Below, in pieces: positions 15,887 through 30,184 of a stretch of DNA of 64,000 nucleotides. The stretch lies in NCBI GenBank assembly GCA_902790215.1, contig CADAQX010000007.1:1-64000 (forward strand), given 5' to 3'. The position numbers and the translations under genes were made by a program. How positions within the stretch are numbered: the stretch's first letter is position 1; each line of letters starts with the position of its first letter. The notes beneath the pieces are model-generated. The model had not been told where the DNA came from, made no database searches, and worked only from the letters and a program-made list of their open reading frames with translations. The stretch is from an uncultured Bacteroidota bacterium (GTDB lineage Bacteria; Bacteroidota; Bacteroidia; Bacteroidales; P3).

Positions 15887-17287
15887 TCAGTAGCCGAGGA
15901 TTTTGAGCATGGATTTGTGACTCTGCTCTTTGGCGAAGAGTTTGGTGACGTATTCGCCGTCCTCGTCTTTGTCGATGATGATGTGCTTGGGTGCGGGGAT
16001 GAGGCAGTGCTGTATGCCGCCGTAGCCGCCGAGGCTTTCCTGGTAGGCGCCGGTGTGGAAAAAGCCGATGTAGAGGGGGTCGTCTTTCTGCAGCTTGGGG
16101 AGGAAGATGGCGTTGGCATGGGAGTCGGCGTTGTAGTAGTCTTCGCTGTCGCAGGTGAGGCCGCCGAGGAAGACACGCTGGTATTCGCAGTCCCAGTGGT
16201 TGATGGGCAGCATGATGAACCGCTGGTTGATGCCCCAGGTGTCGGGGAGGGTGGTGATGAATGAGCTGTCGATCATGTACCACATTTCGCGGTCGTTTTG
16301 CTGCTTTTGGTCGAGGATGCTGTAGAGGGTGGCGCCGCTCTCGCCGACGGTGAAGCTGCCGAATTCGGTGAAGATGTTGGGTTCGTCGACTTCGCGGTTG
16401 GTGCAAATGTTTTTGATTTGCGCGAGGACTTCTTCGGCCATGTACTCGTAGTCGTAGGTGGCAGCGAGGGAGGTTTTGCAGGGGAAGCCGCCGCCGATGT
16501 TGAGGGAGTCGAGTTCGGGACAGACGCGCTTGAGGTCGCAGTAGACGTTGACGCATTTGGAGAGTTCGTTCCAGTAGTAGGCGGTGTCGCGGATGCCGGT
16601 GTTGATGAAGAAATGGAGCATTTTGAGGCTGAACTGCCGGTTGGGCTTGACGTGCTCTTCGTAGAAGCTGACGATGTCACTGTAGCGCATGCCGAGGCGG
16701 GAGGTGTAGAAGTCGAATTTGGGCTCTTCTTCGGAGGCGATGCGGATGCCGAGCTGCATGGGCTGCGAAGGATGGCCGAGGGCGGAGGTGAGGGCGAAGT
16801 ATTCGTTTTTGTTGTCGAGGACGGGCACGACGTTGGCGAAGCCTTCGTTGAAGAGGCCGACGATGTTGTCGATATATTGCTGGCGTTTGTAGCCGTTGCA
16901 GACGATGAAGATGTCTTTGGTGACAAGCCCCTGGGCGTGGAGCTCCTGGATGAGGTTGATGTCGAATGCCGAGGAGGTCTCGAGGTTGATGTCGTTTTTG
17001 AGGGCTTCTTCGAGGACGAAGCTGAAGTGGCTGGACTTGGTGCAGTAGCAGTAGTTGTAGGTGCCTTTGTAGTCGGTCTTGGCTATGGCGACGTTGAACA
17101 TGCGCTTGGCACGCTGTATCTGCGAGGTTATTTTGGGCAGATAGGTTATCTTGAGGGGTGTTCCGTACTGCTTGATGACTTCCATGAGGGGTATGTCGTG
17201 GAAGTAGAGTTGGCCGTCTTCCGTGCGGAATTCATCCTGCGGAAAATCGAAGGTCTGGTCGACCAGATCGTAGTATTTATTTTTCAT
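15887..17287 (-). CDS. Arginine decarboxylase (PLP fold type III)
   Basis: This 466-residue protein is a fold-III PLP-dependent decarboxylase of the ornithine/DAP/arginine family. The PLP lysine is probably Lys84 in YCTKSS. The phosphate-binding glycines are in LNIGGGFP (about residue 270), and the C-terminal barrel has GFFHTGAYQ. Bacteroidota proteins of this length and sequence are annotated as biosynthetic arginine decarboxylase, giving agmatine for polyamine synthesis. Substrate assignment rests on family resemblance; a diaminopimelate or carboxynorspermidine activity is less likely. The gene stands alone with its own promoter; the stretch between it and the C25 gene holds that gene's terminator. 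Confidence 0.82.
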   Translation of the reverse strand: MKNKYYDLVDQTFDFPQDEFRTEDGQLYFHDIPLMEVIKQYGTPLKITYLPKITSQIQRAKRMFNVAIAKTDYKGTYNYCYCTKSSHFSFVLEEALKNDINLETSSAFDINLIQELHAQGLVTKDIFIVCNGYKRQQYIDNIVGLFNEGFANVVPVLDNKNEYFALTSALGHPSQPMQLGIRIASEEEPKFDFYTSRLGMRYSDIVSFYEEHVKPNRQFSLKMLHFFINTGIRDTAYYWNELSKCVNVYCDLKRVCPELDSLNIGGGFPCKTSLAATYDYEYMAEEVLAQIKNICTNREVDEPNIFTEFGSFTVGESGATLYSILDQKQQNDREMWYMIDSSFITTLPDTWGINQRFIMLPINHWDCEYQRVFLGGLTCDSEDYYNADSHANAIFLPKLQKDDPLYIGFFHTGAYQESLGGYGGIQHCLIPAPKHIIIDKDEDGEYVTKLFAKEQSHKSMLKILGY

Positions 17288-17342
17288 CCGTCTGAGTTGG
17301 TTTGCTTAAAAATTTATTATCCGAGTTGATTGGATTGGACTG

Positions 17343-17350
17343 CAAAGGTA
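17343..17350 (-). promoter_or_regulatory. Bacteroidota -7 box (TACCTTTG) for arginine decarboxylase
   Basis: The minus-strand TACCTTTG lies 56 nt before the ATG at 17287, which leaves a short leader. Confidence 0.6.
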
Positions 17351-17382
17351 CATTTTTTTACGGATAAATAGACTTTTTTACA

Positions 17383-17418
17383 ATAAAAAAAATCAGCCGG
17401 ATTACTTTCCGGCTGATT
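17383..17418 (-). terminator. Rho-independent terminator of the C25 protease gene
   Basis: AATCAGCCGG (17391-17400) pairs perfectly with CCGGCTGATT (17409-17418). On the minus strand the hairpin is followed by eight T residues. It lies 20 nt past the C25 stop codon. Confidence 0.85.
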
Positions 17419-17437
17419 CATAGTGGTATAGAAACTG

Positions 17438-21241
<3,804 letters not shown>

Positions 21242-21244
21242 GTC

Positions 21245-21312
21245 TTTATTTTTTGCTTGAGGGTTTAAGGGTTTTAAAAGTTGAAAGTTGAAATTCGAAA
21301 TTCAAAATTCGA
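21245..21312. repeat. Short-repeat spacer upstream of the C25 gene
   Basis: The 73 bp between the RluA-type gene and the C25 start consist of GGGTTTAAG, TTGAAAG and AATTCGAAA units. No -7 box is apparent, so the C25 gene may depend on read-through from the upstream operon. Confidence 0.6.
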
Positions 21313-21314
21313 AA

Positions 21315-21983
21315 TTATTCTGTCGGCCAGGGTTCGGGGGCGGTGACGACGACGGGCTCGCGGCGCACGGGATGGAGGAATTCCACCCGGTAGGCGTGGA
21401 GCGAGATGCTGCCGTCGGGGTTGGAACGCGGGGCGCCGTACTTGAGGTCGCCTTTGACGGGACAGCCCATGTGGGCCAGCTGGCAGCGAATTTGGTGGTG
21501 GCGCCCGGTGTGGAGGTCTATCTCAAGGCGGTGGTAGCCTCCCTGTGTGGTGCCTATCAGGCGGTAGTCGAGCACGGCCAGCTTGGCACCGGTGCGCTCT
21601 TTGCTGTCCACCACGTAGCTTTTGTTCTGCTTTTCGTTGCGGACGAGGTAGTCTTCCAGATGCCCCTCGCTCTGGGGAGGCATGTTCTTGACGAGTGCGC
21701 GGTACTGTTTTTTGAACGAGCGGTCTTTCACCATTGCATTCATGCGGCTGAGGGCCTTGCCGGTCTTGGCGAACAGGACGACACCGCTGACCGGCCGGTC
21801 GAGCCTGTGGATGACTCCGCAGAAGACGTTGCCGGGCTTGGCGTCGCGCTCTTTGAGGAAGGCCTTGACTTCGTCGGCCAGGCACACGTCGCCCGTTTTG
21901 TCGCCCTGGACTATCTGTCCGGGCAATTTGTTGAGGGCAATCAGGTGATTGTCTTCGTAGAGTATCTGCCCGGCAATGGTCAT
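21315..21983 (-). CDS. RluA-family pseudouridine synthase
   Basis: The 222-residue protein has the RluA/RsuA-type catalytic motif HRLDRPVSG (Asp about residue 60), preceded by the conserved ILYEDNHLIALNKLPG strand. A second landmark is HRLEIDLHTGRHHQIRCQLA. It isomerises uridines in rRNA or tRNA; the target site cannot be assigned. There is no S4 domain, and the length is that of the short RluA subgroup. Its ATG overlaps the psd stop codon by four bases (ATGA), placing it as the last gene of the DUF4293-to-psd operon. Confidence 0.9.
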   Translation of the reverse strand: MTIAGQILYEDNHLIALNKLPGQIVQGDKTGDVCLADEVKAFLKERDAKPGNVFCGVIHRLDRPVSGVVLFAKTGKALSRMNAMVKDRSFKKQYRALVKNMPPQSEGHLEDYLVRNEKQNKSYVVDSKERTGAKLAVLDYRLIGTTQGGYHRLEIDLHTGRHHQIRCQLAHMGCPVKGDLKYGAPRSNPDGSISLHAYRVEFLHPVRREPVVVTAPEPWPTE

Positions 21984-22675
21984 GACTGTTCCTGCTGTTG
22001 GTGTTCCGACGGCTCGGGCTGGATGGTGCAGATGGGTGACACCGCATTGCGAACCACATCCTGAAGGTCGACATCCATAATGAAGTGCTTGGGTACGAAC
22101 AGGTCAACCCGCGAGCCGAACTTGATGAAGCCCAGCTCCTGGTTCTGCCGCACGCTCTCGCCCTCGCGGGCGTAGCAGACGATGCGGCGTGCCATGGTGC
22201 CGGCCACCTGTCGGATGAGTATCTTTTGTCCGTCAACCAGACGGAGGCCTATGGAATAATGCTCGTTGAGCACACTCGACTTGGGATAGGAGGCTACGAA
22301 GTAGTTGCCCCGATGGAATTTGCAATACTCCACTGTGCCATCGCAGGGGTATCGGTTCACGTGCACATCGGTGCCATACATGAAGATGCTCACTTGGATG
22401 CAATCACTCTTGATATACTCCTTTTCATAGGTTTCTTCAATGGTCACCACCGTGCCGTCGGCCGGAGCTATCAGACGCTTGTCGTCAGAAGTGAAAATCC
22501 GCCGTGGGATGCGGAAGAAAAGGGACACCATAACCCATAACACCAAAAGGATGGTGATAAACAGGAAATGGAAGAATGTCCAGTGCTGCACAAAGAATAT
22601 CATGGCAGCGTAGATTACCAGCACGACCACCAGCATCCACATTATCAACTTACGTCCTTCTCTATGTATATACAT
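21980..22675 (-). CDS. psd: Phosphatidylserine decarboxylase (short type)
   Basis: At 231 residues it is the short, PSD-A-like form usual in Bacteroidota. Two N-terminal hydrophobic segments (about residues 12-53) come first. Then come the conserved IAPADGTV, the DVHVNRYPCDG motif, and the self-cleavage site in IKFGSRVDLF, where the Gly-Ser bond is cut to make the pyruvoyl cofactor. It converts phosphatidylserine to phosphatidylethanolamine at the inner membrane. It directly follows cdsA, so CDP-diacylglycerol synthesis and PE formation are in one operon. The C-terminal tail is Gln/Glu-rich. Confidence 0.92.
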   Translation of the reverse strand: MYIHREGRKLIMWMLVVVLVIYAAMIFFVQHWTFFHFLFITILLVLWVMVSLFFRIPRRIFTSDDKRLIAPADGTVVTIEETYEKEYIKSDCIQVSIFMYGTDVHVNRYPCDGTVEYCKFHRGNYFVASYPKSSVLNEHYSIGLRLVDGQKILIRQVAGTMARRIVCYAREGESVRQNQELGFIKFGSRVDLFVPKHFIMDVDLQDVVRNAVSPICTIQPEPSEHQQQEQS

Positions 22676-22690
22676 ATCAGATACAGTTTA

Positions 22691-23526
22691 TTATTCCCAA
22701 CCTAAGAAAAAACAATAGGCACACACCACAGGCAGGATGAACAGCAGGCTGTCGAAACGGTCGAGAAAACCGCCATGCCCGGGCATGATGTTGCCCGAAT
22801 CCTTCAATCCCACGGAACGTTTGAGCATCGACTCTGTCAGGTCACCCAGCGTTCCCACAATGCTGCACACCAGCGCCAGCACCACCCAGTCGTGCCACGA
22901 CAGGACGGTGTGGAAAAGAGGACCGACCAGCACTCCCGTGGCCACGGCGGCAGCCACACCGATGGCGGTGCCTTCCCACGTCTTGCCGGGGGAGTGGCGC
23001 GGCCACATCTTGTGCTTTCCCACCAGCGAGCCGCCCATATAGGCAAACGAGTCGTTCACCCACACCATGACGATGCACATCACCAACACATTCATTTCGT
23101 AATGCAAATACGGCATCATAGCCAACGGCAGTGCCGCATAGAACATGGGCAGCAGGGTGTGCAGGGCGTCGGCAAAGGGCTGCTCTGTCTTGCGCCACAG
23201 GTGTGCTCCCAGCGTGACAACCATAGAAAGAACAACTATCCATGCCGCTGTTTCCACTACAAAACCCCGCGAACAAAACAGCTCGTTCAACGTCCATACG
23301 GCAATCATCAGCGCGCAGTAGGCATAGCCCAACGGTCTGAGGGGCCTGGCACCCTGTTTCTCTGCCATGCGGTAGTACTCAAAGGCACACCCCACGGCCA
23401 CAAACAGGGCAAAGGCTGACAAAATGACCGTGCCCCACAGCTTCCCCACCAGGCGTCCGCTGTAGATGGAGCCGAGGAAGAGCAGGGCGTAAACCGTTGC
23501 ACTGGCAGTGCGTATCCAGAATGTCT

Positions 23527-23530
<4 letters not shown>
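22691..23530 (-). CDS. cdsA: Phosphatidate cytidylyltransferase
   Basis: The 279-residue membrane protein has about eight helices and the CdsA signature near its C-terminus (SMLKRSVGLKDSGN followed by PGHGGFLDRFDS). It makes CDP-diacylglycerol from phosphatidic acid and CTP, the precursor of all the cell's phospholipids. Its ATG overlaps the ftsH stop codon (ATGA), indicating coupled translation, and psd follows 15 bases later. Confidence 0.95.
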
Positions 23531-25605
<2,075 letters not shown>

Positions 25606-25633
25606 ATAGTAAAAGTAGTAAAATGTAGTGTTT

Positions 25634-25981
25634 TTAAACATTGACCCGCTCAGCGTCGGCCCACAGCTGCTCCAAGCGGTAGAAAGCGCGCCGCTCCTGC
25701 TGGAAGACGTGCACCACCACGTCGAAGTAGTCCATCAGAACCCACTCCGAGTTGGCATAGCCCTCCACCTTGGAAGGGGTCAGACCCGTGGCCTTCTTCA
25801 CCGTCTCAAACACGTGGTCGCTCAGGGCGCCCACATGTGACGGCACATTGCCCGAGGCAATCACAAAAAACGCCGCCGGCGGGGTGGATAGGCCGCGCAT
25901 GTCCAGAATCTGCACATCCGTAGCCTTTTTCTCCTCCAATGCCCGTGCGGCAAGCTTTGCCAAAATTTCCGATTCAGTCAT
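25634..25981 (-). CDS. rsfS: Ribosome silencing factor RsfS
   Basis: The 115-residue protein has the RsfS/Iojap signature: an N-terminal helix, then KATDVQILDMRGLS, FFVIASGNVPSHV and NSEWVLMDYFDVVVHVF. It binds ribosomal protein L14 (uL14) and blocks subunit joining during starvation. Its start overlaps the tsaE stop by eight bases and it precedes ftsH, a usual Bacteroidales arrangement. Confidence 0.94.
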   Translation of the reverse strand: MTESEILAKLAARALEEKKATDVQILDMRGLSTPPAAFFVIASGNVPSHVGALSDHVFETVKKATGLTPSKVEGYANSEWVLMDYFDVVVHVFQQERRAFYRLEQLWADAERVNV

Positions 25982-26396
25982 CTATTGTTTTTGCTATTAT
26001 CGTTCTTATTCCGTTGTTTTCATTTATTTCGACCCTGACATAGTGTTCGGGGAGCAGTTCTTCAACCTTTTCAGTCCACTCCGTGAAACAGTATTCGCCG
26101 CTGTAGAAATACTCCTCGTATCCGATGTCGTAAGCCTCCTCGGCATGCTTCAGGCGGTAGAAATCAAAGTGGTAGACTGGTGCTCCATCGCCCGTCCGGT
26201 ACACGTTGATGATGGCGAAAGTGGGGCTGCACACATTGTCCTCCACACCCAGCCGCTCGCACACTGCCTTTATCAGCGTGGTCTTGCCCACGCCCATTTT
26301 CCCGAAGAATGCAAAGAAACGCTCGTCCGGATATTCCTCCAGCAATTTCCGTGCCACTTCGGGCAGTTGTTCCGTGCTATGGACTTCAACCGTCAT
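25974..26396 (-). CDS. tsaE: tRNA threonylcarbamoyladenosine biosynthesis ATPase TsaE
   Basis: This is a 140-residue P-loop protein with GKMGVGKTTLIKAVCERLG (about residues 31-49) and the downstream SPTFAIINVYR and VYHFDFYRL motifs of TsaE/YjeE. It works with TsaB and TsaD to make t6A37 on ANN-decoding tRNAs. It is spaced two bases after the DUF4293 gene. Confidence 0.94.
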   Translation of the reverse strand: MTVEVHSTEQLPEVARKLLEEYPDERFFAFFGKMGVGKTTLIKAVCERLGVEDNVCSPTFAIINVYRTGDGAPVYHFDFYRLKHAEEAYDIGYEEYFYSGEYCFTEWTEKVEELLPEHYVRVEINENNGIRTIIAKTIDD

Positions 26397-26398
26397 AC

Positions 26399-26932
26399 CT
26401 ATCTCAGTCTGTCGGCGGCACGCACTTTCTCTTCGTCCTTTTTAATTGACCGCTGGGCGAGCAGCATCAGCACGGCCGCAGCAATCATGGCCCAAGTGGA
26501 GACGCCGTAGGTCACCTGCACATCGGTGCAGGCCATAGCCGCCGTAGCCTTGTCGACAAAGGCATCCACTGCCCAGATGAAGACAAGGAACACGTTCAGT
26601 ACACTCAGCAGGAACCCCACAGCCACCACGCGCATCTGCAGCACTCTTTTCTTATACAGGAAGATGCTCACCAATGCGATAGCTGCCACGGCAACCGTGA
26701 CCAGGATGAGCGGCCAGGTCTTCACATACCCGCGCTGACCCATCACCACGGGCTCGCCGTTCAATATCTGCGACATCGTCTCGGGCACATCCTTGGCCAC
26801 AAGGGTCAAACTGCCCGACACCGGCACGCCCAGCGGGGCGACTGCCTTGAAACTGGCAACAGGGAACATGAAACACACGGCCATCAACACAGCGGCCAGA
26901 AGCAGGAACAGGGTTTGTTTTCTTTGTATCAT
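26399..26932 (-). CDS. DUF4293 family membrane protein
   Basis: The 177-residue protein has four predicted helices, the first at residues about 7-28. It begins MIQRKQTLFLLLAAVLM, the characteristic start of the Bacteroidota DUF4293 family. The C-terminus is charged (IKKDEEKVRAADRLR). No function is established. It lies directly upstream of tsaE (two-base gap), so it is co-transcribed with the rsfS-ftsH-cdsA-psd group. Confidence 0.88.
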   Translation of the reverse strand: MIQRKQTLFLLLAAVLMAVCFMFPVASFKAVAPLGVPVSGSLTLVAKDVPETMSQILNGEPVVMGQRGYVKTWPLILVTVAVAAIALVSIFLYKKRVLQMRVVAVGFLLSVLNVFLVFIWAVDAFVDKATAAMACTDVQVTYGVSTWAMIAAAVLMLLAQRSIKKDEEKVRAADRLR

Positions 26933-26972
26933 AAGTTTAGTGATGTGTAATTTGTGTATTGAAAAATGTCAT

Positions 26973-28124
26973 TTAATCCAAAACCATATCGGACATGTTG
27001 CGGACACGGCGGTGATGCCATTTGCCCAGCACCTTGCCCGCTTTCATCAGCACGAAGCCGGGGTTGGAACGCATCATCGTCTCGATAGCGGTGGCGTCGG
27101 CAAAGTAGAACTCCAGCTCGTCGGCGCCGAGAGTCTCTCTGAAAGAGTCTATCTCCTCCGGCAATGCCGAAACCAGCACCACCATCTGGATGTTGTTCTC
27201 CTTGGCATACTCCGCTGCCCAGCGCAGGCTGCTCACGCCCTGCTCGTTCACTTTGTCCAAGTGATGTATCGTGGCGATAAGCACATAGTCCTCCGAGCCT
27301 ATCAGCTCCTTGGCATGGTCGTTCATCTCGTAGTCAAGCATGGAGAATCCGGCAGCCCTGATCTCATGCGGGTCAACCACACGGCTGCTCTCCCATTCCC
27401 AAGCCTCTTCCCATGCCGGGTCTTCCATCTTCTTCACCAGCTCTTCCGACAAGAACTCGTCCGTCTCGCCCGTGGTCTTGTTGCGGTAGGTGACATAGCT
27501 CTTCACCTGCAGACTCTCGTCCATGTCAATCATCTGGTTGCCCACCTTCCAGGCACGGAAATCGATGCAAGGCTCGTTATAAACATTGAACAGGCCGAAA
27601 ATCACCATGGCGACAACGGCGAAGATGGATATGAGCATATCCCGTTCAAAACGGCGGCGGTAACGCAGGTCGCGCGTCATGAAAATCCACACCGTGGGCA
27701 CATCCAGCGCAATATTCTTCCAGAAAGTCTGCCAATTGGTCAGCTTGATAGCGTCGCCAAAACAGCCGCAGTCCGTCACCTCGTTGGTGATGGCGTCAAA
27801 CAGTGTGGTAAAGGTGAAGAAGACCATCATCAGCAGCAACAGCCAGGCGCCGAATTTGCGGAACGCACCCGTAATCATCAGCACACCCACCAAAAACTCG
27901 GCCACAATCAAAAACATGGCCATGAGAGTAGCCATCGGCACCAACCAGTCGAAGCTGATTCCGAGAAACGTCCATGTGGTCAGGTACTCGGTTATCTTAT
28001 ACGAAGTGCCCAGCGGGTCCACACCCTTCACGAAGCTCGAAAAAAGGAACACCAAACCCACCACGATGCGGGCTATCACGTTCAAAGTCCAATTAAGATT
28101 AGTATCCTTTACTTTGCAAGACAT
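26973..28124 (-). CDS. BT_3928-family protein (DoxX/MauE-like membrane domain)
   Basis: This 383-residue protein starts at ATG 28124 (MSCKVKDTN). An upstream in-frame ATG at 28232 would translate the repeat element and is rejected. It has a four-helix DoxX/MauE-like N-terminal half (WTLNVIARIVVGLVFLFSSF; CGCF redox-type cysteines near DAITNEVTDCGCFGD). A hydrophilic C-terminal half begins around residue 180 and has a thioredoxin-like flavour (VVLVSALPEE; FYFADATAIETMMRSNPGFVL). MauE-type proteins supply reducing equivalents or oxidise thiols in the envelope; that role here is inference. DUF1599 upstream is its usual Bacteroidales neighbour. Confidence 0.85.
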   Translation of the reverse strand: MSCKVKDTNLNWTLNVIARIVVGLVFLFSSFVKGVDPLGTSYKITEYLTTWTFLGISFDWLVPMATLMAMFLIVAEFLVGVLMITGAFRKFGAWLLLLMMVFFTFTTLFDAITNEVTDCGCFGDAIKLTNWQTFWKNIALDVPTVWIFMTRDLRYRRRFERDMLISIFAVVAMVIFGLFNVYNEPCIDFRAWKVGNQMIDMDESLQVKSYVTYRNKTTGETDEFLSEELVKKMEDPAWEEAWEWESSRVVDPHEIRAAGFSMLDYEMNDHAKELIGSEDYVLIATIHHLDKVNEQGVSSLRWAAEYAKENNIQMVVLVSALPEEIDSFRETLGADELEFYFADATAIETMMRSNPGFVLMKAGKVLGKWHHRRVRNMSDMVLD

Positions 28125-28256
28125 AATTTTTATTTTTGTATTGTTTGATTGCTTGATTGTGTTTTTGTTGATATGTTGATATGATGCGAGCCGAATAAAC
28201 TTATCAACGGACAACGATAAATGCGGCAGCAACTTTCAATTTTCAACTTTCAATTT
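28125..28256. repeat. Composite octamer/heptamer element between DUF1599 and BT_3928 genes
   Basis: It contains TTGATTGCT units (28140-28158), GTTGATAT units (28168-28182) and the ATGATGCGAGCCG core. The exact 34 bp block 28201-28234 is shared with the flippase 3' end (2235-2268). It ends in TTTCAAT heptamers up to the DUF1599 stop codon. Read in the transcription direction, the arm after DUF1599 is stop-rich and the arm before BT_3928 is stop-free. Confidence 0.85.
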
Positions 28257-28820
28257 TCATTTTTCCAGTCTTATCAGGCAGAACAGCGAATAGTTGATGA
28301 TGTCGGTGTAGCCGCCTTCCACTCCTTCGGAGATAAGGGTCTGTCCCTGATGGTCCTCAATCTGTTTGATGCGGCGAAGTTTCATCAAAATCAAATCGAC
28401 CATGCTGCTCACCCGCATCATGCGCCAAGCCTCGCCGTAGTCGTGGTTCTTGTCCATCATCAGCTGGGCGGCGCGGTTGATATGCTTGTCATACAGTTCC
28501 AGGGCGCGCTCCACCGTCAGATCCTGTTCTTCGTCGGGTCCCAGTTCCTGCTGTATCAGAGCCATGACAGCATAGTTCACCATTGCCACAAACTCCGGTT
28601 CTACACCGTCGCCCACCCGGTTCTCGCCGCTCTCCTGGATGCTGCGGATTCGGTTGGCCTTGATATATATCTGGTCGGTCAGCGACGGCAGTCTCAACAC
28701 CCGCCACGACGTGCCGTAGTCACGGGTCTTCTTCTCGAAAATCTCCCGGCAACGGGCTATCTCGACCCTGAATTCTTCAGCCGTGCGGGATGACTGTTCT
28801 GTTGTTGTTATATTCTCCAT
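28257..28820 (-). CDS. DUF1599 domain protein
   Basis: The 187-residue protein contains two similar halves, each with a DYG(T/E)(S/A)WR motif (KTRDYGTSWRVLRLPSL and NHDYGEAWRMMRVSS) and a following D-Q/L-I hydrophobic helix. This duplicated motif defines DUF1599, proposed to relate to nucleotide modification; no activity is established here. The family is common beside BT_3928-type genes. The stop codon abuts the heptamer array. Confidence 0.88.
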   Translation of the reverse strand: MENITTTEQSSRTAEEFRVEIARCREIFEKKTRDYGTSWRVLRLPSLTDQIYIKANRIRSIQESGENRVGDGVEPEFVAMVNYAVMALIQQELGPDEEQDLTVERALELYDKHINRAAQLMMDKNHDYGEAWRMMRVSSMVDLILMKLRRIKQIEDHQGQTLISEGVEGGYTDIINYSLFCLIRLEK

Positions 28821-29099
28821 TCAGTTTTGTTTATTCCAGTTATTGAGAATTGGATTGAGGGTTTGAAGGTTAAAGGGTTTGAGGGTTTATATGTTGATAC
28901 GTTGATATGTTGATATGATGCGAGCCGTATAAACTTATCAACTTATCAACGGCATACAATAACACACTAAAACCTTTCTCCCCTAAAACCTTTCAGTTTT
29001 CACTTTTCAACTTTCAATTTTCAATCTAAACGCACTTTATGCTTTTTTATTGTTGTAACACAATTAAAAAAACAAAAATGCGTTTTTATGTCCAAACTG
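28821..29099. repeat. Repeat-filled divergent intergenic region (DUF1599 / folP)
   Basis: It contains GGGTTTGAA units (28856-28886), GTTGATAT octamers (28889-28917) and the ATGATGCGAGCCG core with TTATCAAC units (28916-28951). AAAACCTTT and TTTCAAC units follow (28970-29025). A minus-strand -7 box lies at its far edge. No gene is seen. Confidence 0.8.
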
Positions 29100-29107
29100 C
29101 AAAGATA
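29100..29107 (-). promoter_or_regulatory. Bacteroidota -7 box (TATCTTTG) facing the DUF1599 operon
   Basis: It is a perfect minus-strand TAnnTTTG match, 280 nt before the DUF1599 ATG. The leader would therefore transcribe the whole repeat element. Confidence 0.55.
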
Positions 29108-29124
29108 CATTTTTTTTTCAATAT

Positions 29125-30018
29125 ATGAATTATCCGCTCACCTTTTCGCCTCTCACCCTGTCCTGCAGGGGACGGCAGACAGTCTTTCGTCGCCCTCTGG
29201 TGATGGGCATTCTCAACGCCACGGACGACTCGTTCTACGACGGCGGCAGATACAACACACCCGATGCCCTGCTGGCCCACGCCCGCCAGCTCCTCTCCGA
29301 AGGGGCCGACCTGCTCGACCTCGGCGTCATGTCGTCCCGCCCGGGAGCCTCCATGCCCACCCCGCAGGAAGAGACCGCCCGCCTCGTACCCCTCGTGAAA
29401 CTACTGCGGAGCGAACTGCCCGACGCCATCCTCTCTGTCGACACCTGCCGCAGCCTCGCCGCCGCAGGAGCCGTGGAGGCCGGCGCCGACATCATCAACG
29501 ACATCTCCGGCGGACAGCTCGACCCCGACATGCTCCCCACGGCGGCCTCGCTCCGTGTGCCCTACATCCTCATGCACATGCGTGGCACACCCGCCACCAT
29601 GCAACTGCCCGAAAACACCCGCTACAACGACATCGTCGACGACCTTTCACGCTACTTCGACGAAAAGCTCGACACCCTCCACCGTCTCGGTGCCACCGAT
29701 GTGTGGCTCGACCCGGGTCTCGGCTTTGCCAAAACATTGGAGCAGAACCACGAGCTGCTGCACCGCCTGCCTGAACTCATCGCCCGCTTCCCGGAGCACC
29801 CCATGCTGGTGGCCCTCTCCAACAAATCGATGATAACCAAGCGGCTCGCCTCCTTCCAAAACCAGTTTCCCGAAGAGCCGTCCCCCCTCCTACCCGACTC
29901 CGAGCTGGGCACACTCGCCCTCAACACCGTTGCACTCATGGGCAGAGCCTCCATCCTCCGCGTCCACACCCCGCGCCCCACACGCATCGCCATCCAGCTG
30001 CTGTACGGCTCCGATTAA
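29125..30018 (+). CDS. folP: Dihydropteroate synthase
   Basis: The 297-residue TIM-barrel enzyme carries the DHPS signatures VMGILNATDDSFYDGG (usually ILNVTPDSFSDGG), DLLDLGVMSSRPGA and ILMHMRGTPATMQ. It joins p-aminobenzoate to dihydropterin pyrophosphate in folate synthesis and is the sulfonamide target. The Val-Thr-Pro to Ala-Thr-Asp change in the first loop is slightly unusual; the Asn that binds metal is kept. It pairs with cdaA downstream, the usual Bacteroidota synteny. Confidence 0.94.
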   Translation: MNYPLTFSPLTLSCRGRQTVFRRPLVMGILNATDDSFYDGGRYNTPDALLAHARQLLSEGADLLDLGVMSSRPGASMPTPQEETARLVPLVKLLRSELPDAILSVDTCRSLAAAGAVEAGADIINDISGGQLDPDMLPTAASLRVPYILMHMRGTPATMQLPENTRYNDIVDDLSRYFDEKLDTLHRLGATDVWLDPGLGFAKTLEQNHELLHRLPELIARFPEHPMLVALSNKSMITKRLASFQNQFPEEPSPLLPDSELGTLALNTVALMGRASILRVHTPRPTRIAIQLLYGSD

Positions 30019-30029
30019 TAAATAAATTA

Positions 30030-30184
30030 ACACAAACGACAATAAAAACAGCAACGACACGTTACCAAGTTAAATTAAAAATTGAAAAGTGAAAATTTGT
30101 TGACCTGTGGTGCGGCAGCAACTTTCAATTTTCAATTCTCAAACATTCAAACAATCAGACAATCAAACAATCAAACATCCCCCC
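30030..30184. repeat. Intergenic repeat element between folP and cdaA
   Basis: After AT-rich sequence it contains TGCGGCAGCAACT (30111-30123) and TTTCAAT heptamers (30122-30140). AATCAAACA/AATCAGACA nonamers (30148-30178) follow, ending near the cdaA ATG at 30185. Confidence 0.8.

Noticed and set aside
26793-28148. A 451-codon plus-strand frame opposite DUF4293 and BT_3928 genes
   Set aside because: It is His/Gln-rich antisense sequence; both minus-strand genes match known families and operon order.
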